From contig NZ_FQZT01000004.1 in assembly GCF_900142125.1 (NCBI RefSeq), forward strand, positions 1-64,000: a stretch of 64,000 nucleotides of DNA, given 5' to 3'. The notes beneath the pieces are model-generated. The model made no database searches. It saw nothing but the letters and a program-made list of their open reading frames with translations, and had not been told where the DNA came from. Positions within the stretch are counted from its first letter, which is position 1; each line of letters starts with the position of its first letter. The translations under genes were made by a program, and so were the position numbers. Origin of the DNA: Malonomonas rubra DSM 5091. Lineage in GTDB: Bacteria > Desulfobacterota > Desulfuromonadia > Desulfuromonadales > Geopsychrobacteraceae. This document shows, one piece after another, positions 52,612 to 60,298 of the stretch.

Positions 52612-52667
52612 GGAGCGGTTTCCTCTGCTGGTGCATGGTAAACAGCACACCAATATAGCGCCGCTGT

Positions 52668-53528
52668 TCAGGCAGGACAAGAGGATGGCTGTTTGTGATG
52701 CAGAGAAAGGCTGGAAATGCCGTGTCGGGAGTTAGTGAAGTCGAGATAACCGAAAGTCAGGCCGAGCAGATCGGCAACACCGCCCATGGTCAGGTTGGCG
52801 GTTTTGAACTCCTGATTCTGGCGACGCAGCAGCGGTACCGGATCGGCACCGCGCAGCAGGCAGAGTTCCAGTTCCTGGCCGGCTTTTCGCAGGCGCGCCA
52901 GTCCGGTCTGGCCACCACGGTGCAGACAGGTGGTATCGTCGCAATGCTGCATCAGTCGGGCCATAGCCAGGTAGCAACTGCCGGCCAGATCGTTGAGGTT
53001 GCCGATCAGACTCGGCAGAGCAATCTGAAACAGTCCCGGCAACCCGTTCAGGCACTCGGCGATGATGCCACCGGTGTGGTAACGGGCGCGCGCCTGTTGG
53101 CCGTGGCTGCCGGTCAGTCGGGCCTGCAGGAAGTGGCGTTGAGCTAACCGGGCAACAGCGTTAGAGAGAGCTTCCGGGTTATCGCTGCGGCATTCACCGT
53201 AAGCACTCAGCAGCAGGCCACTAAGAAAAATCCCGCCCCGGTGGCAGTTGCTCTGCAGTTCTGCCAGCATCCTCTGCTCTGCTTTCAGGCCGATCTGCTG
53301 CAACTCAGGAAAAGGCTGCTGCCGGTAGATAGCGACCGCCAGTTCGGCCAAGTATTCCCGCATCATTCCCGCGGAACGATTCATCAGCTCCAGAGTCAAA
53401 TCGTCGTGCGAGCCGTTATCGCAGAGGTCGACCAGGCCCGGCTTCGGTGTCAGGTAAAGTTCGGCCCTGATACCGTCGGCCAGCGCTGCGGCGAATTGTT
53501 CAAGATCGGAAAGTGCTAAGCAGTTCAT
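52668..53528 (-). CDS. citG: Triphosphoribosyl-dephospho-CoA synthase
   Basis: The 286-aa enzyme makes the prosthetic group precursor of citrate lyase from ATP and dephospho-CoA. Signature segments are AELYLTPKPGLVDLCDNGSHDDL, CHRGGIFLSGLLLSAYG, HTGGIIAECLNGLPG and TMGGVADLLGLTFGYLDF. The start overlaps citX by 29 bp. It closes the citrate lyase block. Confidence 0.9.
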   Translation of the reverse strand: MNCLALSDLEQFAAALADGIRAELYLTPKPGLVDLCDNGSHDDLTLELMNRSAGMMREYLAELAVAIYRQQPFPELQQIGLKAEQRMLAELQSNCHRGGIFLSGLLLSAYGECRSDNPEALSNAVARLAQRHFLQARLTGSHGQQARARYHTGGIIAECLNGLPGLFQIALPSLIGNLNDLAGSCYLAMARLMQHCDDTTCLHRGGQTGLARLRKAGQELELCLLRGADPVPLLRRQNQEFKTANLTMGGVADLLGLTFGYLDFTNSRHGISSLSLHHKQPSSCPA

Positions 53529-54003
53529 CAATTTTGACTTTCAGCTGTTTTTCACTGTGGCGCTGTTCGCGCATGCAGTCGACCGCCGGGCAATCGCAGA
53601 TCAGGCAGCTGCGGGCAGGCAGTCCCAGCTCCCTGCGGCCAAGCTGACGTCCCCTGTGATCGTAAACATCGATATCGAGCAGCCGGCCGGCGGCCGTCGC
53701 TTTTTCCAGCGCCACCGCCTGCCGCTTCATCTGGCTGGCGTTCTGACCGGTGCCGAGCAGCGCCCAGGGGCCGAGCTTGTCGTGGCCGTGGGAGCAGCTT
53801 TCGACCAGCGGCAGCAGCTCAAGCACCTGGCGCAGCCCCCAGCCGAACAGCCGCTCGGCGCCGGGCGGAACTTTGTCCGGGCCGGGAATGTTCAGGCTCA
53901 GCTGGATCAGGGTCCGGTCGATATGCTGACAGGTCTGCAGGCGACGCTCTTCCCGCTGCTGGCGGGCCTGCAGCAGCTCAAGTCTTAATTTTTCGTACGG
54001 CAT
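53500..54003 (-). CDS. citX: Holo-ACP synthase CitX (citrate lyase prosthetic group transferase)
   Basis: A 167-aa enzyme that attaches the prosthetic group to CitD. The CitX signature GRLLDIDVYDHRGRQLGR, RSCLICDCPAVDCMREQRHS is complete. The ATG at 54003 follows GGAAG by about ten bases and lies inside the citF end (26-bp overlap); a frame from 54018 would overlap more. Order citF-citX-citG is that of other enterobacterial and clostridial loci. Confidence 0.9.
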   Translation of the reverse strand: MPYEKLRLELLQARQQREERRLQTCQHIDRTLIQLSLNIPGPDKVPPGAERLFGWGLRQVLELLPLVESCSHGHDKLGPWALLGTGQNASQMKRQAVALEKATAAGRLLDIDVYDHRGRQLGRRELGLPARSCLICDCPAVDCMREQRHSEKQLKVKIDELLSTFRS

Positions 54004-55516
54004 CGATAATACTTCCATCGCGGTATTCGATCAGGGCAACGACATCATCGGTAAATTCCAGCGGCCGTGGTTTTCCGGTGACGCTGTAGATCTCCTGCTG
54101 CAGCTCACGGATATCCTTGACCGGCAGTTTGCGTTTCTGCAGTTCCTGTTTCAGGTCAGCGTGCTGTTCGTTCACCGCGATGCCACGCTCGGTGATGATG
54201 ACATCGATGGTCGCTCCCGGTGTGGTGACCGTAGTCACCTCATCGCGCACGATCGGCAACCGGCCGCGGATTGAGGGCGCGGTGATGATCGACAGCTTGG
54301 CGCCGGCGGCGGTGTCGCTGTGACCGCCGGTGTTGTGCAGCAGCAGGCCGTTCGATTCGGTGTTGACGTTGACGTTGAAGTTGACGTCGACCTCGGTGGC
54401 GCCGAGGATGACGCAGTCGAGCTGGTTGACTACCGCCCCGGCGTTGAACGGGTTGGCGTACATGTCGGCGCTGATCTCCTGGTGACCGGCATTTTTGCCG
54501 ATTGATTCGACCGCTTTCAGGTCAAAGCACTGGACGTCGAACAGGGTCTGGAACAGACCTTCCTCGAGCATGTCGACGAAGTAGCCGGTAATACCGCCGC
54601 AGCCAAAGCTTCCCTTGATATTGCCTGCCTGCATCTTCTGTCGTACCTGGTCGGCGACTGCCAGCGAGATACCGCCACTGCCGGTCTGGAAAGAGAATCC
54701 ATCCTGCAGCAGACCGGAGGTTTCGATCACCTGGGCAGCGTACTTGGCGATCTGCAGGCCGACTGGGTCGCGGGTGATGCGGGTGGTGGTGGAGACGATT
54801 TTCGAGGGATCGCCCAGGGATTCAACCGGCACCACGTAGTCGACCAGCGTCTGCTGGATAGCGAAGGAGCGTGCCGGGTAGGGCACCAGGTTGTCGGTGA
54901 CGGCGATCACTTTTTTCGCGTAGCGGGCGTCGGTGTGGGCGTAGCCGAGGCTGCCGCAGGCGGATGGGCCGAACGCGCCGGTCATGTTGCCGTAGCTGTC
55001 GCAGCTCGGTGCGGCGATGAAAGCGGCGTCGATCTGCACCTGGCCGGACATCACCGCGCGGGCGCGGCCACCGTGGGTGCGGACGATAATCGGGCAGTTC
55101 AGCTCACCTCTCGAGACCATCTCACCGATCGGGCCGTTGACGCCGCACTCGAATCCGCTGATCACGCCTTTTTCGATGTAAGGAATCAGCTCGGCGTGAA
55201 CCGGGTGGATCGAGCTGGAGGCGATGGTGATGTCGCGCAAACCGAGGGCATCCAGTTCCCGCACCACGGCACCGAGCAGGGCGTCGCCGTTGCGTAGGTG
55301 GTGGTGTGTGGCGATGCACATGCCGTCCTTCAGCCCGGCGGCGATGATCGCTTCGCGCAAATTCGGCAGCACCTTCTCTTGGTCCGGGTTGATCCGGCGC
55401 AGCGGGCGGGTGGCCTGGTTGCAGTCCGGTTGTAGACTGTAGGGATCCTGGTAGGGGACAACCTGACGTCCGTTGAAACTTTCCGGCAGCTCGCGGCCGA
55501 GACTATTCCTGACCAT
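53978..55516 (-). CDS. citF: Citrate lyase alpha subunit (citrate:acetyl-ACP transferase)
   Basis: The 512-aa subunit forms citryl-ACP. Characteristic segments are YQDPYSLQPDCNQATRPLRRINPDQEKVLPNLREA, VRTHGGRARAVMSGQVQIDAAFIAAPSCDSYGNM and VTDNLVPYPARSFAIQQTLVDYVV, NTESNGLLLHNTGGHSDTAAGAKL. Normal length. It overlaps citE by 14 bp. Confidence 0.95.
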   Translation of the reverse strand: MVRNSLGRELPESFNGRQVVPYQDPYSLQPDCNQATRPLRRINPDQEKVLPNLREAIIAAGLKDGMCIATHHHLRNGDALLGAVVRELDALGLRDITIASSSIHPVHAELIPYIEKGVISGFECGVNGPIGEMVSRGELNCPIIVRTHGGRARAVMSGQVQIDAAFIAAPSCDSYGNMTGAFGPSACGSLGYAHTDARYAKKVIAVTDNLVPYPARSFAIQQTLVDYVVPVESLGDPSKIVSTTTRITRDPVGLQIAKYAAQVIETSGLLQDGFSFQTGSGGISLAVADQVRQKMQAGNIKGSFGCGGITGYFVDMLEEGLFQTLFDVQCFDLKAVESIGKNAGHQEISADMYANPFNAGAVVNQLDCVILGATEVDVNFNVNVNTESNGLLLHNTGGHSDTAAGAKLSIITAPSIRGRLPIVRDEVTTVTTPGATIDVIITERGIAVNEQHADLKQELQKRKLPVKDIRELQQEIYSVTGKPRPLEFTDDVVALIEYRDGSIIDAVRKIKT

Positions 55517-56423
55517 AGATCACCTCTTCATCCAGTTCGATATCGATCATGCCGTGCGCTTGCGCGGTTTTGAGGGTGTTGACGGCCCGTTTGACCACCG
55601 GGGCGTCGACCATTTTGCCGTGCAGGGAGATAACCCCGGTGCCCATCTCGCGGGCTTTCTGGATGGCATCGACCACCTGCAGGGCGTAATCGACATCCTC
55701 CTGCTTGGGCGCGAAGACCTCGTGGATGACGTCAATCTGGCGCGGGTTGACCAGCGACTTGCCGGAGAAGCCGAGGGTTTTTATCAGCTGGGTCTCGCGG
55801 TGCAGCCCTTCCATATCGCCCGCGTCGGCGAAGATGGTGTCGATCGCCTGGATGCCGGCCGCTTTGCAGGCCCAGACGACGCGGGTGCGGGCGGCAAACA
55901 ACTCCTCGCCTTTCTTGGTTCGTTCGATTTCCAGGCTGGCTGTGTAGTCCTCGGCGCCGAAAGCGAGACCGATAAGACGTTTTGTGCTCTTTGCCGTGCG
56001 GATGCAGTTGATCACGCCCTCGGCACTTTCGATCGACGGCAGAATCTTGAAGCGGCCGATCTCAAGGCCCAGTTCTTCTTCGAACTCGGTCAGCATGGTG
56101 TCGAGGGTCTCGACGATCTCGGGGGTGTCGGCCTTCGGCAGCCTGATACCGTCCGGCAGGGCCGGTAGCACCGCACGCAGGTCGTCTTCGCCCCACTTGG
56201 TGTCGAGGGCGTTGATCCGCACGATAATCTCCTTGTTGCGGTCCTGGTAGTTTTCCAGGAATCTGCGTACCAGAATACGGGCGGCGTCCTTTTCGCTCAG
56301 AGGGACCGCGTCCTCCAGGTCGATCATCACCCCGTCGCTTTCAAAAATCGGGATATTCTGCAGCATCGAGGGCATGTTGCCCGGCACGTAAAGCAGTGAG
56401 CGGCGTAGCTGAAAAACCGACAT
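55503..56423 (-). CDS. citE: Citrate lyase beta subunit (citryl-ACP lyase)
   Basis: The 306-aa subunit cleaves citryl-ACP to oxaloacetate and acetyl-ACP. The HpcH/HpaI-like TIM barrel shows LRRSLLYVPGNMPSML, SDGVMIDLEDAVPLSEKDAAR, EIIVRINALDTKWGEDDL, ILPSIESAEGVINC and GLAFGAEDYTASL. Start 56423 is 2 bp after the DUF296 stop. Confidence 0.95.
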   Translation of the reverse strand: MSVFQLRRSLLYVPGNMPSMLQNIPIFESDGVMIDLEDAVPLSEKDAARILVRRFLENYQDRNKEIIVRINALDTKWGEDDLRAVLPALPDGIRLPKADTPEIVETLDTMLTEFEEELGLEIGRFKILPSIESAEGVINCIRTAKSTKRLIGLAFGAEDYTASLEIERTKKGEELFAARTRVVWACKAAGIQAIDTIFADAGDMEGLHRETQLIKTLGFSGKSLVNPRQIDVIHEVFAPKQEDVDYALQVVDAIQKAREMGTGVISLHGKMVDAPVVKRAVNTLKTAQAHGMIDIELDEEVIYGQE

Positions 56424-56425
56424 GA

Positions 56426-56899
56426 TTACACCTCCTCGTCGATAAAGATGGTCTGGGTGCCACCGCTCTTGGAGGCATGGCGCTCGATGCCCTCGACCAG
56501 CATCTCGGTCAGCAGCAGTTCGCAGCTGGCGAACACCTCGGCTTCGAACAGGTGGCCACCGATCACTTCACCGGAGCTTTTCGCCAGCATGATGTGCAGG
56601 TGACTGTCGACCTCGCCGTTTTCGTTGCAGATCAGGTTGCCTTCCAGCCCGAGCAGCTCAAAAGGCCCCTTGGCTTCGTGCTGATGCATGCGTGGTGGCG
56701 TGATCGGTCGTTTGGCGCCGGTCTTGATGCCGCGGTAATGCACGTTGAGCACTGAACCGACGGCGGAAACCACAACCGCGTTTTTAACCCCGGTCTCCTT
56801 GGCGAAGGCGATCAGCTTTTCGCGGATTTTTTCGCCCGGCTCGACTTTGATGATAAAGCGACGACCCTGCTGCCACTCCTTGTACCAGCCACCAATCAT
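56426..56899 (-). CDS. DUF296 (PPC/PCC domain) protein
   Basis: The 157-aa protein is a single DUF296 domain: FIIKVEPGEKIREKLIAFAKETGVKNAVVVSAVGSV, and SHLHIMLAKSSGEVIGGHLFEAEVFASCELLL with the metal-binding His cluster typical of the family. These proteins form trimers and bind DNA or metal in other organisms. It sits between citD and citE (4 bp and 2 bp spacing), an insertion absent from the classical cit operon, so a role in citrate lyase assembly or regulation is likely (inference). Confidence 0.88.
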   Translation of the reverse strand: MIGGWYKEWQQGRRFIIKVEPGEKIREKLIAFAKETGVKNAVVVSAVGSVLNVHYRGIKTGAKRPITPPRMHQHEAKGPFELLGLEGNLICNENGEVDSHLHIMLAKSSGEVIGGHLFEAEVFASCELLLTEMLVEGIERHASKSGGTQTIFIDEEV

Positions 56900-56903
56900 G
56901 ACT

Positions 56904-57170
56904 CTACTCCTTTTCGCAGGCCCGCTTGAGGCCGGCTTCCAAACGCGCGACGATGGCGTAATCGAGGGCGCCGCGGTCGTTGATACGGATTTCGCCGCAG
57001 CTCACCTGATGTTGGGTTAGAACCTCTTCTACTTTGGCGCGGATCAGGTGCTCGAATTGCTGCTTGACCGTCGATTCGATCTCGATGATCAGCTCGTCCG
57101 CCGGTTCGAGAAAGATCATCAGATCGCTCGATTGCATGGTGCCTGACTGGGCAGACTTGGTGATTTTCAT
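56904..57170 (-). CDS. citD: Citrate lyase acyl carrier protein (gamma subunit)
   Basis: The 88-aa carrier holds the phosphoribosyl-dephospho-CoA arm on Ser14 or Ser15 of the TMQSSDLMI motif. The rest, RINDRGALDYAIVARLEAGLKRA, matches CitD. The citC stop and the citD start share one base at 57170. Confidence 0.93.
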   Translation of the reverse strand: MKITKSAQSGTMQSSDLMIFLEPADELIIEIESTVKQQFEHLIRAKVEEVLTQHQVSCGEIRINDRGALDYAIVARLEAGLKRACEKE

Positions 57171-58183
57171 CAGTGCCTCCTCTGGTAGTTGACCAGTTTT
57201 TTCTGTAGTTCCAGCCCGTCTTCCGAGCGCAGAAACCTGAATGTGGTTTCCGGCACCAGCTGGCGGACGGTTTCATAAGCTTCCTTGCGCAGCGCCTGGC
57301 GGACGCGGAAAGCGCTGATCACTCCGCCTTCAGCTTGGCAGCGCTCAAGCTGGACCGCCTCCATGCCGAAGGGGGGGAGCATGGTCTGCATGAATTCGCT
57401 GTAGGTGCGGGTGGTGCGGCAGTAGGGCTCGGTGCCGATGAACCGGGTGCTGATATTGAAAAAGGGTGCCAGGTGCTTGGCGAACAGCAGCAGGTCGAGC
57501 TCCATCTGCAGCGACTGCAGATCGTCATCCGCTTTCAAAAAATAGCTGGGAAAGGTCACCCCGCTGACGGCGTAATCACCGCTGTCGAGGATGGTGACGT
57601 TATCCAGATGGGCGACACCCTCCTCGACCAGCCGATAGCGGACATCGAAAGGGAAAAAAGAGCGGTCTTCACGGACGACGAAAATGTAGAGATGGTCGAC
57701 GCGCGCAGCGGCGGACTCGATCAGGTACTGGTGCCCCAGGGTAAAGGGGTTGCAGTTGACCACCACGGCGCCGTTGTGGCCGGGACGCACCAACGTTTTG
57801 CGGCTGTTCAGGTACTGTTTCAGGCCGTTGCCGAACTCCAGCAGGCATGCTTTGTGGTGGGTTACCAGCGGGCGGAAATTACAGGCCTGAAAGGATGCAC
57901 TCGAGGTCGGTGGGGTGAAGACAAAGAACGACTTGTAGCCGGCTTGGTGGCCATTCTGCAGCAGCGCCGAGATCAGCTCACCGAGGACGCTGCCGCCCTG
58001 GTATTCCGGCGTGATGGCGAACATCTTGAAAACGTTACGGTCGCGGCTGGCGGTCGCAACCAGGCGGCCATCTTCGAAAGCCCCGAACTGGGCGTCGAAA
58101 TTCTCTTCAAAACGCAGCCCCTGCTGCTCGATTAATGCCTTTGCCTGCTCGCGGTCGAGCTGGCCGATAACTGGTGCAACCAT
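57170..58183 (-). CDS. citC: [Citrate (pro-3S)-lyase] ligase
   Basis: The 337-aa enzyme acetylates CitD. The N-terminal acetyltransferase-like domain (about 1-140; FAITPEYQGGSVLGELISALLQNG) precedes a nucleotidyltransferase with GAVVVNCNPFTLGHQYLIESAA. The ATG at 58183 is preferred to 58231 because GAGAAG precedes it. It leads the citrate lyase block and has a GTATAC operator-like repeat upstream. Confidence 0.92.
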   Translation of the reverse strand: MVAPVIGQLDREQAKALIEQQGLRFEENFDAQFGAFEDGRLVATASRDRNVFKMFAITPEYQGGSVLGELISALLQNGHQAGYKSFFVFTPPTSSASFQACNFRPLVTHHKACLLEFGNGLKQYLNSRKTLVRPGHNGAVVVNCNPFTLGHQYLIESAAARVDHLYIFVVREDRSFFPFDVRYRLVEEGVAHLDNVTILDSGDYAVSGVTFPSYFLKADDDLQSLQMELDLLLFAKHLAPFFNISTRFIGTEPYCRTTRTYSEFMQTMLPPFGMEAVQLERCQAEGGVISAFRVRQALRKEAYETVRQLVPETTFRFLRSEDGLELQKKLVNYQRRH

Positions 58184-58202
58184 TTGCTTCTCAAAGTGAA
58201 TA

Positions 58203-58228
58203 TGCCGGAGAAAAATAACTCTCCGGCA
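58203..58228 (-). other. Hairpin in the citC leader
   Basis: TGCCGGAG (58203-58210) and CTCCGGCA (58221-58228) form a perfect 8-bp stem with a 10-nt A/T-rich loop, 20-45 nt upstream of the citC start codon in the minus-strand transcript. No U-run follows on that strand, so it is not a standard terminator; it may stabilise or process the mRNA between the decarboxylase and citrate lyase parts. Confidence 0.45.
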
Positions 58229-58248
58229 CACTCTAACAGGCTGAAATT

Positions 58249-58276
58249 GTATACAGAAATTCTATTTTCCGTATAC
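58249..58276. promoter_or_regulatory. Operator-like inverted repeat in front of citC
   Basis: GTATACAGAAA (58249-58259) and TTTCCGTATAC (58266-58276) form an inverted repeat with 10 of 11 matching pairs and a 6-bp gap. It lies 66-93 bp upstream of the citC start. GTATAC-centred repeats are typical for GntR-type (FadR-like) regulators in carboxylate metabolism. No regulator gene is in the window. Confidence 0.55.
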
Positions 58277-58333
58277 GTGTTTACCTTGTTGCTTTCACCA
58301 CAATTATCCTTCGAACAGCTGGTGTGAACCCGT

Positions 58334-59461
58334 CTACAGCACCAGAACTGTCCACAAAATACCAGCGCCGATGGCGGAACCGATGACCCCGGCGACGTTC
58401 GGCGCCATGGCGTGCATCAGCAGATAGTTGCCCGGGTCTTCCTGCAGACCAACGGTATGAACCACCCGTGCAGAGTCGGGCACTGCGGACACTCCGGCGG
58501 CGCCGACCAGCGGGTTGATCTTGTCTTTCAGAAACAGGTTCATGAACTTGGCGAAGAGAATGCCGCCGGCGGTCGCAATGCAGAACGACAGCGCGCCCAG
58601 CCCGAAGATCAACAGCGATTGTGCTGTAAGGAAATATTTCGCAGCGGTACTGGCACCGACGGAGAAGCCGAGCAGGATGGTGACGATGTCGATCATGGCG
58701 TTGCGCGCAGTGTTGGCCAGCCGGTCGGTGACCAGGCATTCCTTCAGCAGGTTACCGAAGAACAGCATGCCGATCAGCACCATTGAGCCGGGCGCGATCA
58801 GGCCGCAGATGAGAAAAGCGGCGATCGGAAAGATGATCTTCTCTTTGCGGCTGACCTGGCGCGGAGTCTTCATCCGGATCAGGCGTTCTTCTCTGCTGGT
58901 CAGCAGCTTCATGATCGGCGGCTGTATCACCGGTACCAGCGCCATGTAGGAATAGGCAGCGATGGCGATGGAGCCGAGCAGGTGCGGCGCCAGCTTCGAC
59001 GAGAGGAATATCGCGGTCGGGCCGTCGGCGCCGCCGATGATGCCGATAGCGCCCGCTTCCGCCGGGGTGAAGCCGAGGTAGAGGGCACCGATCAGGGTGA
59101 GAAAGATGCCGACCTGCGCCGCCGCGCCGAGCAGCACCAGCTTGGGGTTGCTGAGCATGGTCGAGAAGTCTGTCATGGCGCCGATGCCGAGGAAAATCAG
59201 CGGGGGAAACAGGCCTTGACTGACGCCGAAGTAGATGTACTGCAGCACGCTGCCTTCGTCATAAACGCTTAAAGCCATGCCGGCGACAGCGGGGATGTTG
59301 CCGACCACCACGCCGAAGCCGATCGGCACCAGCAGCAGCGGTTCGTAATCCTTGGTGATCGCCAGGGTGATAAAAACGATGCCGATGATGATCATGGCAA
59401 AGTTGCCCCAGGTCATGCCTGCGAAGCCGGTGTTCTGAATAAAGTTGTAAAGCATGTCCAT
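58334..59461 (-). CDS. oadB: Na+-translocating decarboxylase beta subunit (OadB/GcdB/MmdB-like)
   Basis: The 375-aa polytopic membrane protein (about nine helices) carries the ion pathway of the Na+-dependent decarboxylase pump. Conserved segments are FLGIGAMTDFSTMLSNPKL, GIIGGADGPTAIFLSSKLAPHL and NPLVGAAGVSAVPDSARVVHTVG. It uses decarboxylation of carboxybiotin to expel Na+. It follows the biotin carrier gene and precedes citC by 150 bp. Confidence 0.93.
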   Translation of the reverse strand: MDMLYNFIQNTGFAGMTWGNFAMIIIGIVFITLAITKDYEPLLLVPIGFGVVVGNIPAVAGMALSVYDEGSVLQYIYFGVSQGLFPPLIFLGIGAMTDFSTMLSNPKLVLLGAAAQVGIFLTLIGALYLGFTPAEAGAIGIIGGADGPTAIFLSSKLAPHLLGSIAIAAYSYMALVPVIQPPIMKLLTSREERLIRMKTPRQVSRKEKIIFPIAAFLICGLIAPGSMVLIGMLFFGNLLKECLVTDRLANTARNAMIDIVTILLGFSVGASTAAKYFLTAQSLLIFGLGALSFCIATAGGILFAKFMNLFLKDKINPLVGAAGVSAVPDSARVVHTVGLQEDPGNYLLMHAMAPNVAGVIGSAIGAGILWTVLVL

Positions 59462-59479
59462 CAGTGTTCTCCGCAGAAA

Positions 59480-59923
59480 TCAGGGATTGATTACCATCAG
59501 TTCGTCACCCTGGTTGACGCTGTCGCCGGCGCTGATGTTGACAGCCGAGACGGTGCCGTCGAGGCGAGAGTTGATCTCGTTCTCCATCTTCATCGCCTCC
59601 ATTTTGAACAGCGGCTGTCCGGCTTTGACGCTGTCGCCGACCTGGACATAGACTTCCATGATCGAGCCGGGGATTGGTGCCTGTACGCTACCAGCGGCAG
59701 TGTCGCCGCTTTTTGCTTTGGCGACCGAGGCGGGGGAAGCGACCGGACCACTCGGGGGTGGTGCGGCGCTCGGGGCGACCCCTTCCGGTATAACCTCGGA
59801 GACCGAGGAAATCTCGACCTGGTATTCTTTGCCGTTGATTTCCAGCGTGGCCTCTTCACCGCTGAGGTCGCGCAGATGGACGTTAAAATCTTTATCGTTG
59901 AGTTTAAGTTGATATTTACGCAT
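59480..59923 (-). CDS. Biotin carrier protein of the decarboxylase (biotinyl domain)
   Basis: The 147-aa protein has a biotin-lipoyl domain at its C-terminus with the biotinylation motif FKMEAMKMENEI and hydrophobic LDGTVSAVNISAGDSVNQGDELMVI. The N-terminus (YQLKLNDKDFNVHLRDLSG) is followed by a Pro/Ala-rich flexible linker (about 70-90). The ATG at 59923 with AAGGTGG is preferred to 59980. It overlaps the OadG-like gene by 8 bp. Confidence 0.92.
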   Translation of the reverse strand: MRKYQLKLNDKDFNVHLRDLSGEEATLEINGKEYQVEISSVSEVIPEGVAPSAAPPPSGPVASPASVAKAKSGDTAAGSVQAPIPGSIMEVYVQVGDSVKAGQPLFKMEAMKMENEINSRLDGTVSAVNISAGDSVNQGDELMVINP

Positions 59924-60281
59924 GGGAACCACCTTCGGAGAGGGAACGCATCTTGCCTGCCGAGGCCCAGATCGAGCCACGTTTCTGCCGGGAGATTGTC
60001 AGCTTGGAGCCTTCACCGAGGCTGCGCTCGGTCTCCAGGTGCAACACCAGTGAGATGACGGCCATAATTTCGTCTTCTGTCGGCTCCGTCGAGCCGGTAT
60101 CGGCTGCGGCCGTTTTTGATTGCACAGGGGCCTGCTTTTTCGCTTCTCCCAGTGCCAGCACCCGCGGCAGGGCGGTGATGAACAGGCTGATCAGCAGCAG
60201 GCCGGAGAAGACGATCAGCATACCGGTTAGGGTAATGCCTATGCCGTTGCCGTCGATGACGTTTTGCCAACTGAAATTCAT
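59916..60281 (-). CDS. oadG: OadG-like gamma subunit of Na+-pumping decarboxylase
   Basis: The 121-aa membrane subunit has one N-terminal transmembrane helix (about 14-36, GITLTGMLIVFSGLLLISLFI) and a polar cytosolic tail ending with EDEIMAVISLVLHLE. It anchors the carboxyltransferase to the pump. It lies 17 bp after the carboxyltransferase gene and overlaps the biotin carrier gene. Confidence 0.82.
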   Translation of the reverse strand: MNFSWQNVIDGNGIGITLTGMLIVFSGLLLISLFITALPRVLALGEAKKQAPVQSKTAAADTGSTEPTEDEIMAVISLVLHLETERSLGEGSKLTISRQKRGSIWASAGKMRSLSEGGSHA

Positions 60282-60298
60282 ACCAATGACCTTTCAGC

